From Ancylostoma caninum (taxonomy: Eukaryota > Nematoda > Chromadorea > Rhabditida > Ancylostomatidae), in the NCBI GenBank assembly GCA_037903475.1, contig JBAJFG010000495.1:248001-312000 (forward strand): DNA of 64,000 nucleotides, written 5' to 3'. Positions 1-10,850 of this stretch are shown piece after piece (position 1 is the stretch's first letter; each line of letters starts with the position of its first letter). The translations under genes and the position numbers were made by a program. The notes under the pieces were generated by a model. The model had not been told where the DNA came from and searched no databases. It saw only the letters and a list, made by a program, of their open reading frames with translations.

Positions 1-1441
1 ATATACTTATCGAAAACCATTAAAAATTGAAAATCAATGAAAATAAGCGATCGATGTTGCACTGTCACGAAATTTTAACCAATAATATTTCACTAATCAA
101 CTGCGCCTTCTCGCCCTCTCGCCCTCCCTCTCCTCCCCTGCTCCTTCTTTACACCTTCGGAAAGAAAAAAATCTCAAGCCAGTACCAAAAATGGTTTTTG
201 GTTATCAGTTTGCTCGTTCAAGGGCTCCGTTCAAACCCATGAAGTTATGTCAGGGTTTGTGTAAACATGCTCAGCGGTCTGGTGATCCATTTCATTCTTT
301 TCCTCCAAGTATTTTTTTTCAAATTTATCTACCATTCGTTCATTCATTCGTGGTCTCATCTATCCATTCAAACATGAGCAGAGTTATCAAAGTTTTTTAA
401 TTTAAATATTCTACTAAAATTAAATTAAAATTGCTATGAGTTTCCTCTACTTTTCTGATGAGTGCAGGAGGAAACTTAGAGCAAAAATTATTTTCGTTCG
501 TGTTCGTATAAGGATATGTAGTGCATGAAACGAGAACTAAAATGTATTCAAAACAATTTTTAAATGAAGTATGTTCAAATCACTTTAAAATTATTAAGTC
601 GACATCCTAAAAATAGGCCTTTGAAGGTCGAGTCGTAGTGGGCTTATGATGGAAAATGAAAAGGTGACCTATTGATACGGAAAAAACGAAAGTTGCATGG
701 TGAATGCCCATTAAGTAAGTTCACCACGGAGCGTGGGGCAAAAGCAGCGTGATATGATTCTTAGACTGATCTTTTCTTACTTAAAGCCCTAGAGTTTGGG
801 AAGATATAGTTATTAGTAAAAATAGGGGTACGAAATGCAAATTTCCACGGGTTCGGGCCGTTGCTAGGACAGCTATTTACTTTATCTTGAGCAGTTTTCA
901 AAAGCTATGAAGTGGATGGAATCATCATACATATTTCACGGAATAATTGGCAGAACTTCTCAAAGATGTGGGGAGGAAAGCCTTTTCCCATGTCTCTTTC
1001 TTACTCTCTTTTGTTTCATTGAACACCTATTCATTCACCAGTTTACAGTCCCATTCAAAATGTTATTTTAAATTTCAAACTTGGTTAGATCAAACGACTT
1101 TCAGTTAGCTCTAGATTCAGCAGTAAAGCGACAATTTCCTTCCCGTTCTCGCAATTTGATGCGCTTTATTGGCAGTGTCCAGGCAAGGTATGTATCTAAT
1201 TTTCTATTGACTCCCCGTGGAAGGCTGTGGCCCACCATACTCTCGCCGCATTCAAAAATTTGAGCAAGTCACTTACTAACTCTGTCTATAGTTCACACTA
1301 ATATCCTCTACAACTACGCTAAGCTTCCTCCTCCCCCCCCCCCCTCCACCCCCGCGCCCCTCTCCCACCATGAATGCAAAACCACCGGCAATCGCACGCG
1401 CTGTGCACCATTTCGAGCCCCGAACCCCGACAAAAACGGAC
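1..1441. other. Gene-free left edge
   Basis: I see no convincing exon here. A short hairpin (GTTTCCTC ... GAGGAAAC) lies at about 440-475 and a C-rich tract at about 1325-1360. The later acyl-CoA synthetase exons expected downstream of the FATP exons, including the AMP-binding P-loop (TSGTTGLPK type), were looked for on the minus strand and not found. Confidence 0.5.
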
Positions 1442-2184
1442 CGTGTTGAAGTAGCCGCGTGGTGATGATGGCCTTGGCGCGGCTTGTCTGGATACAATGT
1501 GCGAGGGGCTCGCGTTTGAGGTTACAATTGATCCAGGCGGTCGCCACGCCGATCTTCGCCAATCCCATCCACGCGGCGACAAAATCCACCGAATTCTCCA
1601 TAAAAAGCGCCACCACATCGCCGGCACGGAACCCTTGACCCTGAAAAGGGCGCTGTCAGCCGGCTGCTGAGGAAACGACTCCGGCGATCAAAGGCCGCGC
1701 ACCTGGAAGAAGTTCGCGTATCGGTTGCACTCCTTGTTGAACGCCGCGAAAGTGAACGAACGGCCTGTTTCGATGTCGACCATCGCCGTTTTACTGTGGT
1801 TTCTGCAAGGACAAGCGGAGATTTCGGCGAAAAAAGGCATGGAAATAGCAACCGCTCACTTCTTGACCACTTCGAGGAAGATCTCGTGCAGACCGCGGTT
1901 TTCCCGTAATTTCTTCCATAGGTCAAATTTTATGTCTAATATTAAGTACAGACCGCTGAAATGGAAAAATTCGTGGAAATCACTCAAAGATATTTGAGAT
2001 GGCTTACCTCAAATCGCGGTTCAATGTCAAATAGGAACGATATATGAAATCCCCATAAACGATCGCAATATATACAGATAGCACGATGCCTAGCACAACT
2101 CCGATGGAGAGGTTTTTGAAGAAAATCGCCGTGACGACGAGGATCAGCGTCACCAGCTCCTCGAGCTTTAAACTTGGCAAAAGA
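1442..2184 (-). CDS. SLC27/FATP-type very-long-chain acyl-CoA synthetase, 5' exons only
   Basis: Four consecutive minus-strand exons join in phase: 2008-2184, 1860-1955, 1703-1802 and 1442-1640. The introns are short (52 to 62 bp) with TTTCAG, TTGCAG and TTTTCAG acceptors. The first exon encodes a membrane segment (VTLILVVTAIFFKNLSIGVV) followed by a second hydrophobic stretch, as at the N-terminus of fatty-acid transport proteins. The next exons give DLWKKLRENRGLHEIF, then VDIETGRSFTFAAFNKECNR, then VVALFMENSVDFVAAWMGLA and IGVATAWINCNLKREPLAHC, the typical FATP start of the AMP-binding domain. FATPs activate long or very long chain fatty acids to CoA thioesters at the ER or plasma membrane. 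The start codon exon and everything after the exon ending at 1442 (P-loop, FATP signature, C-terminal domain) are not seen. The donor at 1441 is tentative. The gene either continues past the left edge or is a fragment. Confidence 0.82.
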
Positions 2185-2321
2185 CTGGAAAAAAGGATAA
2201 TTATTTGCTCTCTAGAAAATCAAAAAAAGTAAGTATTTTGTCGAAACTTCTCTCAAGCAGATATCCTGGTATGTTAGAAGTTTACCACAATTTTCTTCCT
2301 AGCATATGTGCCATCCAAACT

Positions 2322-2619
2322 ACAGTGCCGGACAACCACTCTTGCATCACAGAATGGCGTCCCTCTTGTTTGCCGCGCCGCACCACTTACGCAGCGCGGC
2401 AGACCAGTTACCGCAACTTTTTGTCAAGCGGTGTTTATAAGTTTTCTTTGTGTTTTTGTCTTCGTTCCGAAATACTAGGGTGGAACCATAAGCAAAACCT
2501 AAATAGCGGCAATACTTGACAATCACAGTGCTCTACTGGTTTGCCGCGTCACCCAGGTGGTGCGGCGCGGCAGAACGGACGGGCGCTATTCTGCTATGTG
2601 AAAGGGATCTAGTGGCACT
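2322..2619. mobile_element. TA-flanked MITE, copy A
   Basis: The left end reads CAGTGCCGGACAACCACTCT and the right end is a diverged inverted form (AGTGCCACTAG...). Inside each end is a GC-rich subterminal block, GCCGCGCCGCACCAC followed by a partial inverted copy (GCGCGGCAGACC), so each terminus can itself fold. No coding capacity. The same architecture recurs at 9.6, 10.2 and 47.6 kb. It lies just upstream of the FATP exons, possibly in a 5' intron. Confidence 0.7.
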
Positions 2620-4910
2620 TCCCAATTGCAGGAGACTTCAATGGTCCAGAACCGCGCCGCACAGCAGGATCAATGGAAAATGAGAACGGGAATGCCATTG
2701 AAAATGGAGGAGACGCACACAGTCAGTGAGATGCAGACGATGCGGATGATGCGGCGCGTGTATGTCACTTTTCACACATCTATTGTTTTCTTTCCAGAAA
2801 ATGTCATGGATGGAGATAAATCCACGCAGACTGTGACCATAATTTCTCATTTTCTTATCCCAAACCCCCTCCCTAATAGCGGCATTTGGCTAGGTCCCTG
2901 AAATCGCAGCGAACTTGACCATTGAATTGAAATCGCAGAATGCTGTGATCATCCCTTTTCGCAAACTCGTCCAATTGTTTGGCGACGACTATTGCGAGCG
3001 CGGCTGCAACCAGTGGAACGCACAAAAAGCAGCAGGTTAGTAGTATACCATCGCATCAATAGAGCCAAGGAAGCATAGGAACGAGCATCTCTGCTTTTCT
3101 CCCAAAATTCTGCATTCTCTGGATTGATTCTACAATTACAAGCTCTCACCTCTAGTGCCCATCCCCGATGTAGATTCCTATGATTTCTGGGAAGCAATGC
3201 ATCTTTCAAAATCATGATCTTCTGGGTGCGCAAGCTTATAGACACATCTAAGGTCAAGAAAGGAACGTGCAGAAGAGACTAGCAGGAGGCGAGTTTTCTA
3301 CGCACCCCCACACACCCCAGCTCACAGTTACTGCTGGTATCCCACGGATGGGTGCCTCTCCAGAAAAAAAAACCGCTGGTTGACGTAATGCCAGCTGATT
3401 ACGAGACAAAATAGGGTTGCAACTTCTGCGACGTGTTTGAGCGACGATCTCATCTCCAAACCAGATCGTATCGTACTCGATGCCTAACCGCACGCTCGCA
3501 CGAGTCTATACTGGACCGACTGTGAGATTCCTAGGATTCACCAAGGGATTTGGAAAGAAATTTGAAAAGGCTCAAGCTGCCGCTGTGCTCCTCAAGTAGT
3601 TTAAAACTAAAACCGTCGTCACGACTTCATTTCCAACCCGTATCGACTGTGGACGACCAGTCGCCGGTTTACCACCGTCGACAATGGAAATGTATGGAAA
3701 ATCAAGACGGCCCGGCTACGGTCGTGCTCAGTACTATACTTCTAGAGAAATTGCTGGCAAACATAGAAATCAAAAAATAGCTGGGTGCCGTGTGCATGTC
3801 TGTAAGCTGTTCAGGCTTAATCCTTGTTTGGGTCGTCGGCGTATTTAGTATTAACTCTGCAAAACGTTCGAAAATGTTAACATCAGGAAAAAGAGTTGCG
3901 CAAGCCCCGAACGAAGGAACCATGTGCGTGAAACGTCACCACCCGATCGTGTTCATGAACGTTCCGACACGATTGCGAGCCACCCGTTCTTCCAAAATGG
4001 ATGACTCCTCAAGATAGGGATCTCTACGCTTTGTACGAACGATTCTGTTCGCTATGACAAACAATAATAAAGCTAAAAAGGTGCAATCCATTTTGATTTT
4101 AAAAAAATTCCATCCTGTCTAGATGAATGAGATGCTTAGAACATTTCTAGCGACATTAATGAATTCCATTGCAGAGAAGAGAGTACAAAATTTGTCATGG
4201 CAAGAAAAGGAGGTCCTAATGATTGAGCTTAAAAGTGTTGTCCAACACACCTCCTTTTTTAAACCAGAGCCTGCATCCAACTTATTATATTTTATCCAGT
4301 CAGACAAACGCGCTCAAACGGATATGTTGGATATCCTGCAATCCAATGTAACCTCAGTATAACTTCACTTTACAATCAAGCACTCGTGGGGCCTAGTATG
4401 AAAAGATTTAGCCACGTCCATTCCGGTGGATGAAGCGATGTGCTGTGCTCCGCCACCACGGACATGCTCTGTTCCACCTACCGCGCATCATTTTCCATGC
4501 TTTTCGTGTCTATCACTCTTGGGTTTCGACCCCAGCACGAAAAGTCCACGGCGACAGAGGTAGTTTATACTGGACGCACGCGTTTGAGCGGTTGCGCCTA
4601 TATGATGGAGGATAGGCGAAGTCGCAGTACAGATGACGCTCAGACGCACGCACTTCGGACGCACGCGTTTCCAACCTTGCGTTTATTTTCGGCTGCTAAA
4701 CAGAATTTTTGTTCATGGTATACATGCCGCGTTGGTGCCCTTCTTCTTGAGATACCCTCGGCAAGATGGGTGAGTTCGCAGCGCGATTAACCTACGCATC
4801 TGGCATAAATTGCCCGATATAATTCACAGTTGTAGTGTCGTCGCGACTGCTTAGCCCCAGCTGTTTTTGTAGGGTTTCATACGAATGCATTCATAATAAA
4901 CTAGGAATAA
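2620..4910. other. No recognised gene; one small ORF
   Basis: A plus-strand ORF of 39 codons runs from ATG at 3480 to TAG at 3597 (starts MPNRTLARVYTGP, ends QAAAVLLK). The same frame stays open a further 82 codons after that TAG to another TAG at 3846. No family is recognised and no clear splice pair explains the stop. The rest holds only short overlapping frames. A segment at 4536-4690 (TAGTTTATACTGG with GACGCACGCGTTT repeats) resembles one at 34.5 kb and is probably repeat-derived. Confidence 0.35.
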
Positions 4911-5098
4911 TATTTGGCGCTGCCAACTAATAATTTGTCCGAATAAAAATGCAAAGTAGGGAGCTAGTGGCCACAATCAGAACCGTTCGGGGTACAGCAG
5001 AGTGAAAATGGGTGGCATAACTCGAACCGTTCGGATTGTGACCACTCATTCTCTACTTTGCATTTTTACTAGAACAAATTAGTTAGCAGCGTCATATA
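4911..5098. mobile_element. Foldback MITE, about 188 bp
   Basis: Two arms of about 80 bp are inverted copies: TTTGGCGCTGCCAACTAAT, AAAATGCAAAGTAG and AACCGTTCGG on the left are matched on the right by CGAACCGTTCGG, CTACTTTGCATTTTTA and ATTAGTTAGCAGCG. The spacer is short and there is no ORF. The transcript would form a long hairpin. Confidence 0.7.
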
Positions 5099-5129
5099 TG
5101 TATGGCCCACTTCCTCAGCGCTTACCTCT

Positions 5130-5600
5130 TTAAAGGCAGCAGGAGCTGAAATCCTCGACTCCGAGTTGAGCTGTGGGTGATGAAGTACAGACTCACCACA
5201 TCATAAATGTGAAACGAACACAGACAATGATGGCTTACCTGCAGAGAAAATGGAACATTCGTCGCGAACACGCCTGGCGGTGTTCGCGCGCGGACGAGTT
5301 TTCCCCGGCGCAAAAGCCATTGCGGTGCATGGTTTGGCGCACAGGGAAAACGAAATGCATTCAATTCACAGGGTTCCATAGCGGGACTCGGCCAAAACCA
5401 CGCGCCGCAATGACTTTCGCGCCGGGGAAAACTCGTCCGCGCACGAACACGGCCAGGCGTGTTCGCAACGAATGTTCCATTTTCTCTGCAGGTAAGCCAT
5501 AATTGTCTGTGTTCGTTTCACATTTATGATGTGCTGAGTCTGTACTTCACCACCAGCAGCTCAGCTCAGAGTCGAGAATTTCAGCTCCTGCTGCCTTTGA
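5130..5600. mobile_element. TTAA-type foldback element, 471 bp
   Basis: Two arms of more than 200 bp face each other around a centre near 5365. The left end reads TTAAAGGCAGCAGGAGCTGA and the right end is its complement with one change in the target site (TTGA for TTAA). Inner landmarks pair as well: GGCTTACCTGCAGAGAAAAT with ATTTTCTCTGCAGGTAAGCC, and GTTTTCCCCGGCGC with GCGCCGGGGAAAAC. The AGGCAG terminus links it to the TTAA elements at 10.9, 28.6 and 47.8 kb. No transposase. The flank from 5601 to about 6185 holds nothing recognisable. Confidence 0.8.
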
Positions 5601-6185
5601 GTATCTTTATCTCTAGCGGTTTATCACTACCCAGCATGTTAGGCCGCAGGTATACTCCTCGAAGAGTATAGCATCTAGAGTCGTCGCCACCTGGCCGTCT
5701 TCATTTTTGATACGTATTGATTGTGGACGTATGATGTCGGTGAGAAAGTCGCCCTGGCGACGGCGACTGCTGAGTGATATACTAATCGGGAAGTATACCC
5801 GCAACTTTAGAGAAGCTAGAAGTAAAGATCGTTATGAGACGATACGATTAGGCAAAGATATTTATAGGTGCTATGGGTAAACGTTGAGGAAAATGACCAC
5901 TTCCACCCCAACGCACGATAGGCCACTGCGCTATTCAGCGTTAATTTATGATAAAATGTAAAAATTGGTAACATTTCGATGTGACCAGTGACGGTGTCGC
6001 TGTAAAGTATGCCATAGACCTAGCAGGAAATGGGTGATCAATGAAATCGGAAGATGATAAGAATCCAGAGAATGCGGATGCGCAGTCGATCACTTGACGT
6101 AGCGCTCCAATGAGAAAAAGGAAGAGACTTGTGCGACTAGGGTAAAAGCAAGGATTGCATTTAAAACATGGTAAATTGAGAGCAC

Positions 6186-6345
6186 TCACTTTGCCGACTT
6201 CTCCAGAATGCCCACATCGCCAGCGCAACGACGGGAATGGGGCGTGGGCGAGGCGGCCAAAGTCGCCATGCCACGAGGACGACGTGCCACCACCGTCGAG
6301 ATTCCGCGAACCGACGACGAGCCGAGAAGCTGCAACACAGCGGCC
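6186..6345 (-). CDS. Candidate first exon with mitochondrial-presequence character
   Basis: On the minus strand an open frame reads LLGSSSVRGISTVVARRPRG, MATLAASPTPHSRR and GDVGILEKSAK and ends at a strong donor (AAA then GTGAGTG). A possible TTGCAG acceptor lies just upstream. The piece is rich in R and S and lacks acidic residues until its end, like a mitochondrial targeting peptide. It sits in a locally GC-rich patch. No partner exon was found downstream between 5600 and 6180, and the plus strand is also open, so this is a weak call with no function assigned. Confidence 0.25.
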
Positions 6346-6916
6346 GGTGTCACGCTCTTGACAACGCGTCGAGACCTAGAAAACTTTCGATTTCGAGTGA
6401 TCGAGAGCGAAATCGGGGCCGAATCACCCGGCCGACCGCAACTTTGCCGGGGAGCAGCGGGGAACTGATTCGACCGAGAATCGTCAGTGCATCCGAAAAA
6501 GTGAAAACGAACACTCCACCAACGGAATACAAGGGATTTCGAGTTAACAGGAATGGGCCAGTTAAAAAGGAGCTCATTCTCACACCTATGGTTCCTAAAC
6601 AAAAGCCCTATTAGAGTACAGGAGCTAGAAAAAGATGGTGTGAAAAGTTGGAGATAGGGGCGAGTATGATGTGTTAATTGCGCATGTGGAATTTTTCCGG
6701 CATAGAGCGACCAATTCTGAGTTATGTCTCTCTAATTATTCCAAAAATCCGTTAAGAATCTCTCTAAAACTTTCATGATTCTGTAAAAAAAATCAGAAAA
6801 TAAACAGACTTGTTTGGAGAAATCTGCTAATTTTACTCGTTTATTGCACTCCTGAGAAAATCAACGGCACCTGCGAGTTCTATCAGCCTTCAAGTGACTG
6901 AGTTCAGTCAGCATGA

Positions 6917-7528
6917 TTGAATTCTGAAGTATCCATGACCAAACCTAATTTTAAAGGTTTTACCCTGCCAAAACGTTGGTGTAAACCTCAACAATACCTA
7001 ATAGACTTAATACAAAAGCTGATAAGAAGTTCTAGTACTTTAGTAATGATTGGGAACATCAGCATCAGCAATTTTAAATGGGAATTTCTTTTAGAAGGAA
7101 ATCCAGTGTTGGAATCCATAAACGTTCCCGGGAGGATCGTGACCGACCCGCCCTTCAAAAGTGCGGTGACAAGCGGTAGTACAGACAACAGGACAATTGA
7201 CCTCTTGGAGGAGAAAGTCGTGCACTCTGGATGTGCGAAAAGGTTAGATCTATCTCAGGAACTGTCGTTAAACAGAAGATTTCATACGAATTAGTAATGT
7301 GCCGAGATTTAATGACAGTCGTACATGGAATCTATCTCAGGAACGAACGAAAATCCCGCCACAGGAGGATTTCCAGATATGGTCACGTTCAACAGCCGGT
7401 ACCCAAGCCCATTTTATCCGCTTCAATTGCAGAAAAGGTCATCTCCAGCTGACCTTTCAGATCAAATTCATCCCGATCTGAACGGATTAGGAAAAAAGCA
7501 TTCTGATTCGTATGCAGTGTATGAATAA
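6917..7528 (+). CDS. Candidate two-exon coding segment, unknown
   Basis: A plus-strand frame to about 7240 includes ESINVPGRIVTDPPFKSAV and RTIDLLEEKVVHSGC, ending at a possible GTTAGA donor. A second open stretch begins after a CCACAG acceptor at about 7360 and reads either RISRYGHVQQPVPKPIL or, in the other phase, GGFPDMVTFNSRYPSPFYPL. The phase fits the first reading. The composition is protein-like, but no family is recognised and the opposite strand is also open at 6988-7188. Confidence 0.25.
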
Positions 7529-7765
7529 ATAGGTTAAATAGGATAAGCAGGAAAAGTCAATGTGGATAATCTGTCTCGCAGCGCAGATGAAATCATCTGG
7601 ATAAATTTTGCAAACGAAAGCCTACTCGTGAGGAGACTTTAAGCGAGGACTATTCGACTCGTTCCAATTTCTGTCCCTAAAAAAATGTACGGAACTTCAC
7701 ACTTGAGAACATCGGGTAAAATTGGCCTACTTCCAACCGTTCTGCATGGCCAACCTACTGCGATA

Positions 7766-7992
7766 ACTGTGCAGCACGAACGCAGCCTGAACGGCGTAGT
7801 GGTTCGAGTAGAAACCCTAGCAGCAACGGTGCCATCCTCCCCTCGATTGCTGCTCAAGCTTTCATTCCTTCAGCAGCAATTGTTGACGGATGGCGGCAAT
7901 CGAGGGGAGGATGGCAGCAACTGGAAACGGTTGCTGCTAGATTTCTACAAGAACCATTACGCCGTTTGGACTGCGTTCGAGTTGCACACTTA
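7766..7992. mobile_element. Foldback MITE, about 227 bp
   Basis: The inverted arms are about 85 to 100 bp. The left arm carries CGAACGCAGCCTGAACGGCG, GTAGAAACCCTAGCAGCAAC and CCATCCTCCCCTCGATTGC. The right arm carries GCAATCGAGGGGAGGATGG, GTTGCTGCTAGATTTCTAC and CGCCGTTTGGACTGCGTTCG. The short ORFs across it are by-products of the arms. Confidence 0.75.
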
Positions 7993-9640
7993 TCAGAGTA
8001 AGAAAACTCTAAATTGTAACATATTCTCACAGAAGAGATTAGAGACACAGTAGGAACATTACAAAGAACCACAAGACGATCAAGTAGAGGTTTGTGTACT
8101 AAATACCTTTTAGTTGTGAGATAACTACAGGATCAAGAGTGAAAAGTGATGAGTAACCAAATACATATGTACGATGGCTTAAGGATTCGCAAGAACATCC
8201 AAGGCGCATATAGGAACTTCATCAGAACTTTCAGATCTGTCGAACACGGAAGTTTACATGCTACGCACAGAATGCAAAAGAGGGCACGGACGGTCGAGGT
8301 CTTCCACCTTTTTTTACTTAATTGAATTAAGGGCTATACTCTACTTTGAAATAAATTGCTTCGCCGAATTCGTTTTTTAGAAAAAGCGAAGAATTAACAA
8401 TGTGCATCAAAAGTTCTGCCACAAAAGATTTCAAGACTTCATGAATGACTTTCGATCACTTCTATCTCCCGGGAGAATTTTTTCGAAGATTAAAGGGATA
8501 CCAAAATTGCGTTGGGGAAGTTCGTCGACGCTAAAAGGCCCTATTCGAATTGTCTGGTAATCGGATAACATCTACCTTATTGCCAAAGATTTGCGAATCA
8601 CAACAGTTCCGGTTCCTAAAGACCAATTTTGAAATTAGTTATGGGGTTCGGAATCGAAGGCACGAAAACGCGCATTATTTTTGCACCAACCTACGTAATA
8701 GTATCAGTCATGGGGAGGATATGTTCTATAATAGCTCAAAATAGCCCTTAGTTCATAGGAATTTTATGAAAATAGTAACACCAGGGTTGTGCTGAATTCC
8801 GCTTGCGAAACAGTTTGGGAGAGAAGATAATTTATCGCTTTCAATTCTAGGATGTGAATTATAGGATCTTGCACATCCAACGATTCCGATGCCTATCGAT
8901 TTTCCTATCGAGAACATCACTGGTGTCGCTGCTGCACGAGGTCGTGGTGATCGATGACATGCTTACAACCTAATGAAAGCCGAATAATGTTATTAATTCT
9001 ATCGCTAATTTGGAAATTGTTCCGGAAAATTAGAATGTTTGAACAAGAGAAAGACCTAGAACATGAACTCATTATTACTTGAAGGTTGTTCTGCTCCCTC
9101 TTCATCGGTCCTTCGACTTATTCAAAATCGAGTATTTTTCGGGTATATCTAATGCATTATTAGGTCCCAAGCATAACAGATATAAATCAAAAAAAAGATA
9201 TCGCCTCAGCAGCGGCGACACAGGGTGCTATACCTCACGTAGGGCTTAGCGGTAGCCTAAGGTTTGATAGACCACTATTCGAGTTACAGTGATCACTCTC
9301 ACCATCTCAAGCGCACGAATAACTGATGAGCTGATGAGCACAGAGCACCCAATAAGGAAGAAACTCGAAGAAATGGATAAGTGGAGAGCTCACTCCGCAT
9401 TACTGCTCTGAGAGAGACAAGTTAGTTCCACCATCACTGGAACCGGTCTTATAAGCGAAAAGGCCGTAGAGCTGAAGGCATTCAAGGACTTCGTAGAATG
9501 AAAACGCACGAAAGTTTAAACAAATACTTTGTAGTAGTCGGGGTTACTGTCAGCATGGGTTGGAACACATCAGGGAACATTTCATCAAGTGTGGTATCAT
9601 TTACCCAATAAATATGGACTGATTCACTAATAAATAGCTC
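7993..9640. other. No gene seen
   Basis: Only short frames in AT-rich sequence. No exon with both splice signals and no repeat that I recognise. Confidence 0.4.
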
Positions 9641-9940
9641 TGTTCAATCATTTCTACATCCCAGAATACCCCCCGCTCGGCCTACCGCGTTGCACCACCT
9701 ACGCGAAGCGGTAAGGGCGTTGCTATATTAATGACTTGCTTATGTTTTCTACCGTTTTTTTGTCCTGTTTTCATTTCAAAATGCCTTGGTAATAAGTAGC
9801 ATCAAACATAAGCAAACTATCAATACGTTCAAGTGACGGCAATCACAGCATGTAGCTGGTCTACCGCATCGCGTAGTTGGTGCTGCGCGACAGACCGGAA
9901 GGGAGGTATCATGTGATGCAATACTCATTGTTCGGCACTG
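9641..9940. mobile_element. TA-flanked MITE, copy B
   Basis: The right end is GCATCACA-type inverted sequence closing with CGGCACTG followed by TA. Subterminal GC blocks (CTACCGCGTTGCACCACCTA on the left, GTAGTTGGTGCTGCGCGACA on the right) mirror copy A. The interior shares CTTATGTTTTCT and CATAAGCAAA with copy A. The left terminus has drifted. Confidence 0.6.
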
Positions 9941-10180
9941 TAGTGATTCCAATATGAATGTTCATGCTTTCCCTTCATATGCCCCACTCTCGAAATGACT
10001 ACGGGACCGGGTACAGAACAAACCCTTGCACTCGTGACATTCGTATAATTCGGAATCTTCATTATTGCTGTGCTAGCTAGGATAATCATTAAAAGCGCTT
10101 CGTGGATACTCTCCACTGATTTCTAGTCTGGAGGCATCGTACGGTCAAATCCCATTCACATAACCAACAGATACATCGTG

Positions 10181-10485
10181 TACAATGCCGATTGATCATT
10201 TTTGCACCACAAAATACCGCCCATCTGGTCTGCCGCGCCGCACCACATACACGGGGCGGTAGACATGCTGGGTGCTGTGGTTATCCGGCCTTAACGGTGT
10301 TGCTGCTTTTCTGATGTTTGTTGCCACGTTGACCTAAGTACTTCAATATCCGAACAGATACACGAAGAAAAACTGTGGAAAACATTAGCAAAACACCAGT
10401 GCCGCCACTCCGCGTCGCCAAGGTGGTACGGAGCGGCAGATCAGATGTACGGCATTCTGTGATGCTAATCTAGTTTTTCGAACCC
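10181..10485. mobile_element. TA-flanked MITE, copy C
   Basis: The left end TACAATGCCGATTGATC and TTTGCACCACAAAATACCG matches the family terminus, then GCCGCGCCGCACCACATACA. The right side carries the inverse (CCAAGGTGGTACGGAGCGGC and GGCATTCTGTGATGC). Same GC-rich subterminal design as copy A. ORFs overlapping it are not genes. Confidence 0.6.
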
Positions 10486-10850
10486 GTTTGCATGAGTCAA
10501 GCCAAAGTATTGGACAAAAATTGTCGAACTGATATCCAGAGAATCTGTGGATGCACAGACAGCTTTGAAGAGAAGGCCACGAGGCAGGTGGTGCGGAGAG
10601 TGTGAGTAGATCAGGACCGCTCAAGTCTGGTTTAGATGGGAGAATATGCCCTGTTAATAGTCCTTCATTCATCCACTAGTATAATATACTATAGCATGTA
10701 TAATATAGCACATATAATAAAGTATAATATAGCATATTATGTTCTCATCGGTTCCAGTTTAGAGCGAGCAAAATTTAATGATTTGTGGACTAGCTGCTAA
10801 TTCACCTAATTCCTTTCAGATGAGAAAAGTCTTTTGAGACATAGCCTAAC
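10486..10850. repeat. AT-rich short repeat and unassigned sequence
   Basis: From about 10680 to 10740 the sequence repeats the word TATAATATAGCA several times. Nothing else is recognised between MITE copy C and the TTAA element. Confidence 0.4.

Noticed and set aside
5122..5502. Pairs of similar ORFs on opposite strands
   Set aside because: Mirror images produced by the two arms of the foldback at 5130-5600.
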